From: an uncultured Acetobacter sp.
GTDB lineage: Bacteria; Pseudomonadota; Alphaproteobacteria; Acetobacterales; Acetobacteraceae
Assembly: GCF_937875265.1 (NCBI RefSeq)
Contig: NZ_CALLXM010000326.1
Location: forward strand, 1-57,988
Length of the DNA: 57,988 bases
Reading direction: 5' to 3'
Under the pieces are notes generated by a model, which had not been told where the DNA came from, ran no database searches, and saw only the letters and a program-made list of their open reading frames with translations. The translations under genes and the position numbers were made by a program. Of the stretch, positions 36,969 through 45,647 are shown piece after piece (within the stretch, counting starts at the first letter, position 1; each line of letters begins with the position of its first letter).

Positions 36969-37844
36969 TCAAAAAATAATTACGGGAAGAGTCATAACTG
37001 CCTGCATGTAGGCGTCATAAAGAGCATCAAAAACAGGACCGGGTTTTCCGCTACCAACTGGCGTGCCATCCATTTCCACAACGGGAATAGCAATGGTCGA
37101 GGCGCTGGTATAAAAAACTTCAGCAGCGTCAAAAACTTCCTTGCGAGTAAAGGGGCGTTCAATCACATTCAATGCGCGTTGATGGGCAATTTGTAGAATG
37201 GTCTGCCGTGTGATCCCCGGCAAGGTCTCGTGCGAGAGAGCTCTGGTAACCAAATCTCCCGCTTGAGTAACAATGTATGCTGTAGATGATGCGCCCTCTG
37301 TAATCGTCTCTCCGCGCGTCATCCATGCTTCCGCAACACCTGCCTGGGAGGCTGCGTGTTTTGCCAAAACCTGCGCCAGAAGAGATGTCGACTTGATATC
37401 GCACCGTGCCCATCTAAGATCTGGTAGAGTTATGATACTCGCGCCAGTTTTGGTCAGTGGACTATATTGCACTGGAGAGAATTGTGGAAAAATGACGACT
37501 GTGGGTTCAAGTTTGTCAGCGTATTTGAAAGCACGCTCAGCTACTCCGCGGGTGACCTGAATATAGATCAAGCCATTTTGTAGCTTATTGCGGCGTACGA
37601 TTTCTTCTTCAAGCTGGGTCCATTTTTCAGCGGGGTAGGGATTGGTGATACCAATTTCGTTCAAAGACCGAGCCAGCCGTGTTAGGTGCGGTCCGTCATC
37701 TACCAACCGTCCTTCAATAACGGCGGTTACTTCGTATACGCCGTCACCAAAAAGGAAACCTCTGTCCATAACGGGAATGGTCGCATCGGCTAACGGGGTA
37801 AATGCTCCGCGTATATAACCAACGCGTGTTTCTTCTGTCGTCAT
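36969..37844 (-). CDS. D-amino acid aminotransferase (class IV, Dat-like)
   Basis: The 291-residue PLP enzyme of fold class IV moves the amino group from D-amino acids (typically D-alanine) to 2-oxo acids. The N-terminal PVMDRGFLFGDGVYEV is the class IV signature, K151 in CDIKSTSLLAQVLAK is the PLP lysine, and TEGASSTAY (182-190) binds the cofactor. The KSTSLLAQVLAK context is closer to D-amino-acid aminotransferase than to branched-chain aminotransferase. The ATG at 37844 has GGAG 6 nt upstream and is preferred to the ATG at 37922, which adds 26 unlikely residues. It is first in a three-gene minus-strand set (Dat, RidA, OCD-family), divergent from the cyclic amidohydrolase. Confidence 0.92.
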   Translation of the reverse strand: MTTEETRVGYIRGAFTPLADATIPVMDRGFLFGDGVYEVTAVIEGRLVDDGPHLTRLARSLNEIGITNPYPAEKWTQLEEEIVRRNKLQNGLIYIQVTRGVAERAFKYADKLEPTVVIFPQFSPVQYSPLTKTGASIITLPDLRWARCDIKSTSLLAQVLAKHAASQAGVAEAWMTRGETITEGASSTAYIVTQAGDLVTRALSHETLPGITRQTILQIAHQRALNVIERPFTRKEVFDAAEVFYTSASTIAIPVVEMDGTPVGSGKPGPVFDALYDAYMQAVMTLPVIIF

Positions 37845-38058
37845 GTTAACTCCGGTAAATTTGATGCCGGGCATCATTCTTGTTTGCGCATTAAGCATAA
37901 AAACAAAGCCTGCCTTTTGCACATTGTATATCCGGCTAACCTATTCATTAAAATGATACTCTGGGGTGTATTCCAATACGACATGGCAGGCTGAATGTTG
38001 CTAGAGTGTAAAGATTGACCAATCAGACCACTCTTCAGCAGCATGAGAGGATACGGCT
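37845..38058. promoter_or_regulatory. Divergent promoter region of the D-amino-acid and cyclic amidohydrolase genes
   Basis: The 214-nt gap separates the aminotransferase set (leftwards) from the cyclic amidohydrolase (rightwards), so both promoters should be here. A split inverted repeat GTATT-CC-AATAC (37969-37980) could be an operator half-pair. GAGAGG lies 8 nt before the ATG at 38059. I cannot point to definite -35/-10 boxes. Confidence 0.4.
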
Positions 38059-39375
38059 ATGCAACATTTCGATACCATTTTGAGGGGGGGGACAGTTCTT
38101 GCGCAAAAAACCGAGGTAACAGATATAGGCTGTCAGAACGGTAGGATTGTTGCTTTAGGTGATCTGCGCACTGCAACCGCTAATGAAGTGGTGGAGTGCC
38201 GTGGTCTTCATGTTCTGCCTGGCATTATTGATCCACATGTGCATTTGCGTGAACCCGGAGACGCAACGGTCGAGACGATTTACGACGGAACAAAAGGTGC
38301 AGTTCTTGGCGGTGTAACGGCCTTGTTTGACATGCCAAATACACGGGACCCCGTGGTATCGAAGGAGGCAATCGCCCGTAAACGAGCCCTGATTCCTCAA
38401 AAATCGTGGTGCGATATGGGGCTATATGTGGGAGGGACCAAAAACAATATTCCTGAATTAGATGTGCTTGAGGCAGAAGAGAACGTCTGTGCTATCAAGG
38501 TTTTCGCAGGTTCAGCTCCCAGTGATTATCTGATTGAGGATGATATCAATCTGGAAGCCTTGATGCGTAATGGTACCCGTACGGTATGCTATCATTCAGA
38601 AGATCAGAACCGCTTGCAGGAGCGCCGTAAACTTTTTTCAGAGGGGCAACCTTATCGTAACCATATGGAGTGGCGGGACGTAGAATGCGCGTTTCTGGGT
38701 ACCCGTCGTCTCATGGCATTGGCGCAAAAAACAGGTCGTAAAGCGCATATCCTGCACGTCTCAACCGCTGAAGAGTTAAATTATATGCGGGGATTCAAAG
38801 GGTTGGGGACGGTAGAAGTTCTGGTCAATTATCTGACGCAAACTGGCCCGGAGGCCTATGATCGTCTGGGAGGCTACGCCGTTATGAATCCTCCCATACG
38901 TGATCAACGCCATTATGATGCATCATGGGCGGCTGTGAACGCTGGAGACGTAGACTGTATTGGGTCTGACCACGCTCCGCATTCGCGTGAAGCTAAAGAG
39001 CGACCCTGGCCGCTCACGCCTGGTGGGCTGACTGGTGTGCAAACACTGGTTCCTATTATGCTTGATCATGTTAACGCGGGGCGTCTGTCACTTGAGCGTA
39101 TGGCGCAGCTTATGTCTTCCGGACCCGCTCGCGTATACGGTGCTGTGGGCAAGGGGCACATTGCGCCGGGTTACGATGCCAGCTTCACTATTGTTGATAT
39201 GAACAAAGAGAGATCAATCGAAGAAAGCTGGATTACATCTCCCTGTGGCTGGACGCCTTTTGCTGGCTATCACTGCACCGGGTGGCCGGTCATGACTGTT
39301 ATTCGTGGCACTGTGGTTATGCGGGAAGATACAGTATTGAACACACCAGGCGGTGAACTGGTGTCATTCCGCTAA
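38059..39375 (+). CDS. Cyclic amidohydrolase (dihydroorotase/hydantoinase type)
   Basis: This 438-residue binuclear-metal TIM-barrel amidohydrolase opens cyclic amides. The metal ligands are visible: H60 and H62 in DPHVHLREPG, K147 (the lysine that is carboxylated) in CAIKVFAGS, H179 in YHSED, H230/H233 in KAHILHVSTAEE and D304 in GSDHAPH. The sequence style (HLREPG, FDMPNT, GSDHAPH, PGGLTGVQT) is that of class I dihydroorotases and their relatives, including allantoinase-like and hydantoinase-like enzymes. Pyrimidine synthesis is unlikely as its role here because its neighbours are a hydantoin racemase, an N-carbamoyl-D-amino-acid hydrolase and a D-amino-acid aminotransferase; hydantoin ring opening fits better. 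The last 12 nt overlap the end of the convergent racemase gene. Confidence 0.9.
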   Translation: MQHFDTILRGGTVLAQKTEVTDIGCQNGRIVALGDLRTATANEVVECRGLHVLPGIIDPHVHLREPGDATVETIYDGTKGAVLGGVTALFDMPNTRDPVVSKEAIARKRALIPQKSWCDMGLYVGGTKNNIPELDVLEAEENVCAIKVFAGSAPSDYLIEDDINLEALMRNGTRTVCYHSEDQNRLQERRKLFSEGQPYRNHMEWRDVECAFLGTRRLMALAQKTGRKAHILHVSTAEELNYMRGFKGLGTVEVLVNYLTQTGPEAYDRLGGYAVMNPPIRDQRHYDASWAAVNAGDVDCIGSDHAPHSREAKERPWPLTPGGLTGVQTLVPIMLDHVNAGRLSLERMAQLMSSGPARVYGAVGKGHIAPGYDASFTIVDMNKERSIEESWITSPCGWTPFAGYHCTGWPVMTVIRGTVVMREDTVLNTPGGELVSFR

Positions 39376-40017
39376 GAGCAGATCACCGATGAGGAGAGCA
39401 ACGGCCGCCTTGGTGGGTTCAATAACAGGGCGGCCACAGTGTTTTTCCAAGGAGCTCTGGAAATGAGCCATGCCGGCACAGCCCATAATTATGGTGTCTG
39501 CACCCATAATGCGTAACTGATGGGCAGCGTCTATCATGCGGCTAAGCAGGCTACCATCGGTCGCACCTTCAGCAGAGGTTTCAATAGGGTAGCTCCCTGC
39601 ATAGCGCTCGCAAATGCCCATTGTCCGGACAAGCCGGCGTTGCCTGAGAACAGATTTGTGGGAGAGCGCAATAATACCAAACTGATCCGCCTGTGTCAGG
39701 GCACGCAGAATGGCGCTTTCTCCAATGCCTCGTATGGGCGTTGTAGGAGAATTTTCTCTGGCCCCCAGTACGCCGGGATCACTGAAGCACGCGATTGCGT
39801 ATGCCGCGGCTTGATTGGCCAGCATAGCTGCCTGAACCAAAGGCGCTGTCACGTCAGCATCACTTTGTAAAGAGACGCCAGCGGGAGCCGTTGGTAAGCC
39901 AATTACCTCTATTGCAAAGGGGCTACGGAGCCGCAGGGGGGAAAGAGCCGTATCAATGGCGTCTGTCACACGCACAGACGAATTAGGATTGATAACAAGA
40001 ATACGCTCAGAGCTCAT
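39364..40017 (-). CDS. Hydantoin/allantoin racemase (Asp/Glu racemase family)
   Basis: The 217-residue protein of the Asp/Glu/hydantoin racemase family inverts the C5 centre of hydantoin-type rings using two cysteines without cofactor. Both are in place: C77 in IACFSDPG and C180 in IMGCAGM; the N-terminus (ILVINPNSS) binds the substrate carboxyl or ring. The ATG at 40017 is preferred; it overlaps the upstream gene by 11 nt and starts just before the first strand. As last gene of the eight-gene operon it would convert the ring enantiomer that the ring opener does not use. Allantoin racemases belong to the same family, so allantoin is an alternative substrate. Confidence 0.92.
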   Translation of the reverse strand: MSSERILVINPNSSVRVTDAIDTALSPLRLRSPFAIEVIGLPTAPAGVSLQSDADVTAPLVQAAMLANQAAAYAIACFSDPGVLGARENSPTTPIRGIGESAILRALTQADQFGIIALSHKSVLRQRRLVRTMGICERYAGSYPIETSAEGATDGSLLSRMIDAAHQLRIMGADTIIMGCAGMAHFQSSLEKHCGRPVIEPTKAAVALLIGDLLLAE

Positions 40018-40852
40018 GAGTAGAACAGTCTGGTTGAGGTCCTGAGAAGGCAATGGCACTACTTTCCGGTAAGTGCCATTTGCGGATCAGGGCCAGATAG
40101 GTGCCATCAGCCTGCAACGCTGCTAATGCCGCCGTTATCAGGCATTGCAGGTGTGTATCGTTTTTTGGAAGGCCAATGCCTAGCGGGGTAAGTTCAAAAG
40201 AGTCTCCCAGTAGGCGGAACTGCCCAGGGTTTATAGTCAGCGTCCACGGGGCCGTAAGGCTATCTTGCAAAACTGCGGCTACGCGTCCTTCGCGCAATTG
40301 CAGACGTGCATCCGCCGAGTTTTCAGCCGCGAACAACTCTACTGGTGGTTTGTGCTCTGCCACACAATGCTGGTTGCTCCAGGCAATAAGGCTTGCGGGT
40401 TCAGAGGTAATACGGCTTGTGGCAATCATCCTTCCACAGAGCTCTGGCAAGGTGTGTGGTGCAAAACTGTCATCTGACAGCGTTATAAATTGTAAGCCGG
40501 ATTGCAGGTAATCAACAAACCCAATGCTTTTGCGTCGTACAGGCGTATCCATCATGCCATTAAAAAACATCTGGATACGATCAGTTAGAAGTGAGGGAAT
40601 CAGCTGTGCGAATGATGTTTCAATAATTTCAAATGAACGCCCAGCACGCTCAAGGAGTGCGTGGCTGAGGTCAACATCAAAACCCTCCAGCGTATTGGTC
40701 TGAGTATTACGCATGTCCAGAGGCGGGTAGCTGGGGTACATGCCAATAGATACAGGGTGGTTTTCAGCGTGTCCGTTTGCATGGAGCAATGTCACGAGGC
40801 ATAGGGCTGCAAGCCAGCGTGAACCATACCCTTTTTTCGTGCATCTGCGCAT
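40007..40852 (-). CDS. Amino-acid ABC transporter substrate-binding protein (second copy)
   Basis: The 281-residue periplasmic binding protein (family 3, polar amino acid type) has an N-terminal signal peptide (about 1-30, ending near GHA-ENH), then the family start VSIGMYPSYPPLDMRN and GFDVDLSHALLERAG. It is a clear paralogue of the binding protein at 44844 (shared pattern YPPL, GFD-D, IETSF-Q, YLQSG, ELCG, ADAR-QL--GRVAA) but is five genes away from it in the same operon. It starts 1 nt inside the stop of the upstream amidohydrolase. Probably both deliver different but related ligands to the single permease. Confidence 0.92.
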   Translation of the reverse strand: MRRCTKKGYGSRWLAALCLVTLLHANGHAENHPVSIGMYPSYPPLDMRNTQTNTLEGFDVDLSHALLERAGRSFEIIETSFAQLIPSLLTDRIQMFFNGMMDTPVRRKSIGFVDYLQSGLQFITLSDDSFAPHTLPELCGRMIATSRITSEPASLIAWSNQHCVAEHKPPVELFAAENSADARLQLREGRVAAVLQDSLTAPWTLTINPGQFRLLGDSFELTPLGIGLPKNDTHLQCLITAALAALQADGTYLALIRKWHLPESSAIAFSGPQPDCSTHEL

Positions 40853-42309
40853 CAGCCGTGTGTGGGGTATGTTGGAGGAATAAGCTCTTCAACCGAGCGG
40901 CCAAGTCGATCCCGCTGAGAAACGGAACCAGAAATTCGCGCCTGTTCCTGCACTAAATTAGCCGTTGCTTTCTCGTAATCCATAGTAAGAACACGACCTT
41001 TTTCGACAACTTTTTTTCCATCCACATAAACTGAATGAATGGCGCGGTCATCGCATGAAAAAATCAATGAACGGATAGGATCAAGCGATGGGCGCATCAT
41101 TGGATGATCCATATCGACAAGAACGAGGTCTGCGCAACTTCCTGGCTCAATACGGCCAATGTCTGAACGACCAAGAAGTGAAGCTCCAACATGCGTAACC
41201 GCATCAAAGACATCTTTTGTGGAGACAGCCTCTGGTGTTTGCTCCTGAATACGGCCCAGATAAGCAGCCAGCCTGACATCATCAAGAATTGTGTGAGGAT
41301 AGGTGTCTGTTCCAATACCTAAGCGCAGGCCAGCACGTTTATAACGTCCAAAATCACGCAGCACATAGCCGCGGCGCGCAAAAACAGTCGGGCAGTGTGC
41401 AATAGCAACATCACGTTGTGCCAGAATGGCCAGATCTGTCTTGGTGTGCCATGGCGTCGAGGGGTGATCATCCAGAAAAATACCGTGACCAATAATGCTG
41501 CGCTGTGCCAGCACACCCAGGCTATCCAGCCACTGAATTGGGGTCAGCCCATGGCGGCGTGTTATTTCCTGAAATTCAACAATGGATTGTGCGGCATGTG
41601 TCTGCCACGGAATATTACGAGATTCCGCCTCTTTGAAAGACGCTTTGAGAATTTCAGCCGAACAGGTATCGACCTGTGCCGGAACAACCATACCGGATAA
41701 ACGGCCAGAGTTATGCGCACTGGCGGCATCAACAATAGCGAGTGCCTCCTGCATGGACCGGCGACCACCATCTTCAGACCATGCGTAATCTACAGTATAT
41801 CCGTTGGTTGTTTTCCATGACGCTGAGCGGAACATTGGCCCCAAGCATACACGTAGTCCGCTTTGCTGTGCGACATCCAGCCAGCCAGCCCAGGGAGTGG
41901 AAAGGTCCACGGCGGTTGTTACACCTGAAAGGAGCATTTCACTGTATGCAACGCGTGCGCAGTCCGGCTTGCTGGCGGCGTCTGAACGGAAAACAGGCAT
42001 GTATTCGTAAAGAGACGAATAGAACAAACCGGGAGACCCTAGTTCGTCAAACATGCCACGACTCATAGGCTCTGTTGCCGGGTGGGAATGAACGTCTACT
42101 AACCCCGGCATAGCCAAGAGGTTGCGCCCGTCAACAGAAATGGGAAGAGTTGCATAGTCGGCAGGTAATTCATGCCCTGGGCCGGCATACAGCACTTTCC
42201 CGGCCTGCATAACAATGTCGGCATCAGGCACATAACAGTGACTATTTGTAAGCTTATCCCACAAAATGGCCTGTTTTAGTCGGCTTATACGATAGGGAGC
42301 CTGCATCAT
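40852..42309 (-). CDS. Amidohydrolase / chlorohydrolase-deaminase family protein
   Basis: This 485-residue amidohydrolase belongs to the deaminase branch (cytosine deaminase, TrzN/AtzB, guanine deaminase-like), usually mononuclear. The metal ligands are visible: H74 and H76 in VDVHSHP, H238 in QTHAAQ, H275 in IGHGIFLDD and D335 in GIGTDTYPH. The N-terminal and C-terminal small beta domain (LVLVDMDHP, VYVDGKKVVEKGRVL) is complete. It overlaps the deacetylase-like gene by 4 nt and the second binding protein by 1 nt. In this operon it may remove an amino or other group from the ring before ring opening; the actual substrate is unknown. Confidence 0.9.
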   Translation of the reverse strand: MMQAPYRISRLKQAILWDKLTNSHCYVPDADIVMQAGKVLYAGPGHELPADYATLPISVDGRNLLAMPGLVDVHSHPATEPMSRGMFDELGSPGLFYSSLYEYMPVFRSDAASKPDCARVAYSEMLLSGVTTAVDLSTPWAGWLDVAQQSGLRVCLGPMFRSASWKTTNGYTVDYAWSEDGGRRSMQEALAIVDAASAHNSGRLSGMVVPAQVDTCSAEILKASFKEAESRNIPWQTHAAQSIVEFQEITRRHGLTPIQWLDSLGVLAQRSIIGHGIFLDDHPSTPWHTKTDLAILAQRDVAIAHCPTVFARRGYVLRDFGRYKRAGLRLGIGTDTYPHTILDDVRLAAYLGRIQEQTPEAVSTKDVFDAVTHVGASLLGRSDIGRIEPGSCADLVLVDMDHPMMRPSLDPIRSLIFSCDDRAIHSVYVDGKKVVEKGRVLTMDYEKATANLVQEQARISGSVSQRDRLGRSVEELIPPTYPTHG

Positions 42310-43193
42310 GCCGCTCCCCCTTGTGCCGCGGACTCATGGGCTTCAAAATGTCGGGCAATCTGCTCTCCTGTCGCAATCCAGACATCACGGCATTCCAGCG
42401 TGTAAAGCAGGAACTCCCGCAGCAGACGGAGGCGCATAGGGCGACCACTTACCAGAGGATGCAAAACCGTTGCCACCATGGCACCCCATGCCCGTGTTTC
42501 ATCAAGGTCGTCTTTCCACATGGAAAGGATATGTTCTTTTGGGAAAACGGGACGTGGCCCAAAACGGGTGCTAAGGCCCAGTGTCCAGTCATCGTAACCC
42601 GCTGTGGGAGGAAGCTCCACAACGCCAGCAGTCCCGTCTGGCAACACCTGACGATAAGGACGAACATCATCTCGCCAACTGCTGGAATAAAGCATGCCTT
42701 CACGCTTTAAAGCGATGCGAAGTTCGTTACAGCTTTCTCCGTAGGGAGCACGGTACCCAACAGGACGCACACCATGCCGTGCCAATGCTTCAAATCCTTT
42801 GGCGAGTTCGCTTTCAATATGCGGAGAGCCAGGGTCCGGAATAAGGTGGTGATACCCATGATGACCAATTTCGTGACCATCTTTCATGACGGCCTCAACC
42901 ATAGCCGGGTAGGCATCCGCAACCCACCCTGTTGTGAAAAAAGTGGCTTTTAGATTGAGGTCTCGCAGGAGTTCCAACACTTTGGGAAGTCCCACCCGTG
43001 CTTCATATCCACCATAAGACATGTAGACGAGCTTTTCTGCATGCGCTGGATCTTTTGATGTCATCGCTGTTTCAGCGTCAATATCAAAAGACAGCATCAT
43101 GGCGGCGCGCTTGCCATCTGGCCATGGAAACTCTGGCGCCGGGGCAGCCATGTTGGAAGGGCGAATGGGAACATCGTCATAGGTGCGGATCAT
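42306..43193 (-). CDS. Polysaccharide-deacetylase-fold hydrolase (PuuE-like)
   Basis: The 295-residue NodB-fold protein has motif 1 SFDID (D37, D39), motif 2 HEIGHHGYHH (H111-H116) and GYRAPYGES (R148). There is no signal peptide, so it acts in the cytoplasm and is unlikely to work on polysaccharide. The best-known cytoplasmic relative of this kind is PuuE allantoinase, which opens the hydantoin ring of allantoin. In an operon with a hydantoin-type racemase and an N-carbamoyl amino acid hydrolase, a ring-opening or amide-cleaving role is likely. It overlaps both neighbours by 4 nt. Confidence 0.9.
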   Translation of the reverse strand: MIRTYDDVPIRPSNMAAPAPEFPWPDGKRAAMMLSFDIDAETAMTSKDPAHAEKLVYMSYGGYEARVGLPKVLELLRDLNLKATFFTTGWVADAYPAMVEAVMKDGHEIGHHGYHHLIPDPGSPHIESELAKGFEALARHGVRPVGYRAPYGESCNELRIALKREGMLYSSSWRDDVRPYRQVLPDGTAGVVELPPTAGYDDWTLGLSTRFGPRPVFPKEHILSMWKDDLDETRAWGAMVATVLHPLVSGRPMRLRLLREFLLYTLECRDVWIATGEQIARHFEAHESAAQGGAA

Positions 43194-43996
43194 GGCGTGA
43201 TTTCCTTGCAGGTTTCCTGCTGTGGTCGGTGACCCAGCACAGCAGAGAGAAAAGCTTTGGTACGGTCTTCTCTTGGAGTAGTGAAAAAATCTGTAGTCGG
43301 AGCATCTTCCAGAATGATGCCGTTATCCATAAAGAGGATACGGTCAGCCACCTGCCGGGCAAAAGCCAGTTCGTGGGTGACAACAAGCATCGTGACGCCA
43401 CTGGCAGCAACGTCTTGCATGACGGCCAGCACATCCCCCACAGATTCTGGGTCAAGTGCGCTGGTCGGCTCATCAAACAACATAACAGAAGGTTTAAGAG
43501 CCAATGCTCGCGCGATGGCAACGCGCTGTTGCTGGCCTCCAGAAAGCTGCGCAGGGTAGTGATCAGCCCGATGCGCCAGTCCTACCCGATCAAGCAATGC
43601 CAAAGCTTCCTGCTTCACGTCAGTGGCTAGGCGCTTTTGGACCTGAACCGGACCCTCCATAATATTTTGCAGAGCTGTCATATGGGGAAACAGATTGAAA
43701 CGCTGGAATACCATGCCTGCTTTACGTCTTTGGCGTGCAATATCATGAGCATTTCGGCGCACCATCCGGCCTTTATGTTCCTGCTGGCCTAAAATTTCGC
43801 CATTCATAACAATCAGGCCACGCTCAGCCGTCTCAAGCTGTGCAATGCAGCGAAGCAAAGTTGTTTTGCCAGATCCAGAACCTCCAAGAATGCAGACGAC
43901 TTGGCCTGCTGGAATATCAAGAGAAATTCCTTTGAGGATATGGGTGCTACCAAATGATTTATGCAGATCCCGCAACCAGACAGCAGGTTCAGTCAT
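43190..43996 (-). CDS. Amino-acid ABC transporter ATP-binding protein
   Basis: The 268-residue ATPase of the polar amino acid transporter type (GlnQ/HisP-like) has Walker A GGSGSGKT (38-45), the Q-loop in MVFQRFNLFPHMTALQN, signature LSGGQQQRVAIARAL (151-165), Walker B VMLFDEPTSALDPE (171-184) and the switch histidine in VVTHELAFA. It overlaps the permease by 1 nt and the deacetylase-like gene by 4 nt. With one permease gene it should form a homodimeric transporter core. Confidence 0.95.
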   Translation of the reverse strand: MTEPAVWLRDLHKSFGSTHILKGISLDIPAGQVVCILGGSGSGKTTLLRCIAQLETAERGLIVMNGEILGQQEHKGRMVRRNAHDIARQRRKAGMVFQRFNLFPHMTALQNIMEGPVQVQKRLATDVKQEALALLDRVGLAHRADHYPAQLSGGQQQRVAIARALALKPSVMLFDEPTSALDPESVGDVLAVMQDVAASGVTMLVVTHELAFARQVADRILFMDNGIILEDAPTTDFFTTPREDRTKAFLSAVLGHRPQQETCKEITP

Positions 43997-44847
43997 CAGC
44001 GTTTTCCCTTGGCAAAATGGCGCTCGAGGAGGTGCTGAAGCGGCGACATGACGGTCACAGCAAGAAGATACCAGAATCCCGCAACAATCAGCAGTTCGAT
44101 AACACGCGTATTGGCGTAATAAATATTCTCGGCATTATGCAATACCTCTGGGTATTGGATAATACTGGCAAGAGATGTCAGCTTGATCATGTTAATAAAT
44201 TCGTTGCCAAGAGGCGGGATAACCGTTCGGAAAGCCTGTGGCAGAATAATGCGTTTCATCGCTTTGAAACGAGTCATACCTATTGCTGATGCCGCTTCGT
44301 ACTGCCCGATATCTACGCTTTGAAAGCCTGCTCGAAAAATCTCTGCAATATATGCTGCCTGATTTAACCCAAGACCTAAAAGAGCTGAGAGAAAAGGCGT
44401 CATAAGATCAACGGTGCGCATAGTGCCAACGCCAGGTATCATGATGTGAGGAAAAATAAGCGCCAGATTAAACCAGATCAGCAATTGCAGAATAACCGGC
44501 ACCCCCCGGAACAGCCAGACATAGATCCCTGACACCACACGAGGCAACCAGGATGAAGACAGGCGTCCCAGAGCCAGAAAAAGCCCGGCAAACATGCCTA
44601 AACCCATAGCACAAACCGCCATGAGTAAAGTGGCGCTTACCCCTCTGAGTATAGCAGGCACAAACAAAAATTGTCCGACATACGACCACGCGATCTGCCC
44701 GACTGCGAAAGCATGAATAATCCATGCCAGGAGAAGTAAAAGAAAAATGCCGGATGTCAGATGTCCCCACGCCACACGACGACCGGCAGGGAGTGCGAGA
44801 TAATGCGATGCATCATTCTTTGTTATGAAAGAGGCAGGTATACTCAT
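43996..44847 (-). CDS. Amino-acid ABC transporter permease
   Basis: The 283-residue inner membrane permease of the HisM/GlnP family has about five membrane segments after a short cytoplasmic lead, and the coupling-helix motif EIFRAGFQSVDIGQYEAASAIGMTRFKAMKRIILPQAFR in its usual place before the last segments. Only one permease gene is present, so it probably works as a homodimer. It overlaps the first binding-protein gene by 4 nt. Confidence 0.94.
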   Translation of the reverse strand: MSIPASFITKNDASHYLALPAGRRVAWGHLTSGIFLLLLLAWIIHAFAVGQIAWSYVGQFLFVPAILRGVSATLLMAVCAMGLGMFAGLFLALGRLSSSWLPRVVSGIYVWLFRGVPVILQLLIWFNLALIFPHIMIPGVGTMRTVDLMTPFLSALLGLGLNQAAYIAEIFRAGFQSVDIGQYEAASAIGMTRFKAMKRIILPQAFRTVIPPLGNEFINMIKLTSLASIIQYPEVLHNAENIYYANTRVIELLIVAGFWYLLAVTVMSPLQHLLERHFAKGKR

Positions 44848-45647
44848 GGTGTTACTCCCTCTATAGCCTCAATGGAATCATTTAAAAGAGACCATTTTTC
44901 AAGAAGCTTCGTGTAGGTCCCATCATTTTTTATCTGGTTAAACGCGCTCTGAATATTTTCCTTGAGCGCGGAAGAGTTTTTAGGAAAAGCCATTGCCAGT
45001 GTCATGTGGGACAAGGGGGAGCCAAGTCTGCGAAAGGCATTGTGGGTTATCTGGATAAAGTAGCCCACTGTCTCACGTCCCTGTACCATGGCAGCTACCC
45101 GGCCTTGAAGAAGTTGTATGCGGGCATCTGCACCACTTTCAGACGGGTAGAATTTCATGGCTGGGCGTCCGGCTGCAATGCAGTTCTTTCTGCTCCACTC
45201 CTGAATGAAAGAGGGGAAAGACGTTGCTCTGCTGGCGGCTATGTCTTTCCCACAGAGCTCGGCTGGGTCTGATATGTAGTCATCAGTCCTGACAAGAACC
45301 TGAGCGCCAGATTGTAGATACGGAACAAAATCAAGCAAAGTATGTCGCTGGGGGAGGTCTGAAAAGCCGCTCAGAATCATGTCCGTACGACCACTTTGCA
45401 CGGACGCAGTCATCTGGGGAAAAGACGTTTCGATCCATTGTACGGTCATACCCATTCTGGCGGCAAGGAGGTTACCAAAATCGATATCAAACCCTGTCAG
45501 AGCGTCGGTGACAGGGTCACGAAATTCGAGCGGCGGATAGATAGGGTTCACGGAAATACGAAGCACTCCTGCCGCATGGGCCATTGGAAGACTGACTCCA
45601 GATAGAAGAGCCAGGCAACAGAGGGTGGTTCGTATCGCCGACTTCAT
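44844..45647 (-). CDS. Amino-acid ABC transporter substrate-binding protein (first copy)
   Basis: The 267-residue periplasmic binding protein (family 3) has a signal peptide (about 1-25, ending near AHA-AGV) and then LRISVNPIYPPLEFRDPVTDALTGFDIDFG in the family's first lobe. A cysteine pair (Cys in AELCGKD and Cys in RKNCIAAG) is shared with its paralogue at 40007 and could form a disulfide in the periplasm. It overlaps the upstream N-carbamoyl amino acid hydrolase and the downstream permease by 4 nt each. Confidence 0.93.
   Translation of the reverse strand: MKSAIRTTLCCLALLSGVSLPMAHAAGVLRISVNPIYPPLEFRDPVTDALTGFDIDFGNLLAARMGMTVQWIETSFPQMTASVQSGRTDMILSGFSDLPQRHTLLDFVPYLQSGAQVLVRTDDYISDPAELCGKDIAASRATSFPSFIQEWSRKNCIAAGRPAMKFYPSESGADARIQLLQGRVAAMVQGRETVGYFIQITHNAFRRLGSPLSHMTLAMAFPKNSSALKENIQSAFNQIKNDGTYTKLLEKWSLLNDSIEAIEGVTP

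Noticed and set aside
38059..39375. Calling the cyclic amidohydrolase PyrC of pyrimidine synthesis
   Set aside because: Neighbours are hydantoin and D-amino-acid genes; no pyrimidine gene is near.
42306..43193. Polysaccharide or chitooligosaccharide deacetylase function
   Set aside because: No signal peptide or membrane anchor, and it overlaps amino-acid transport and hydrolase genes in one operon.
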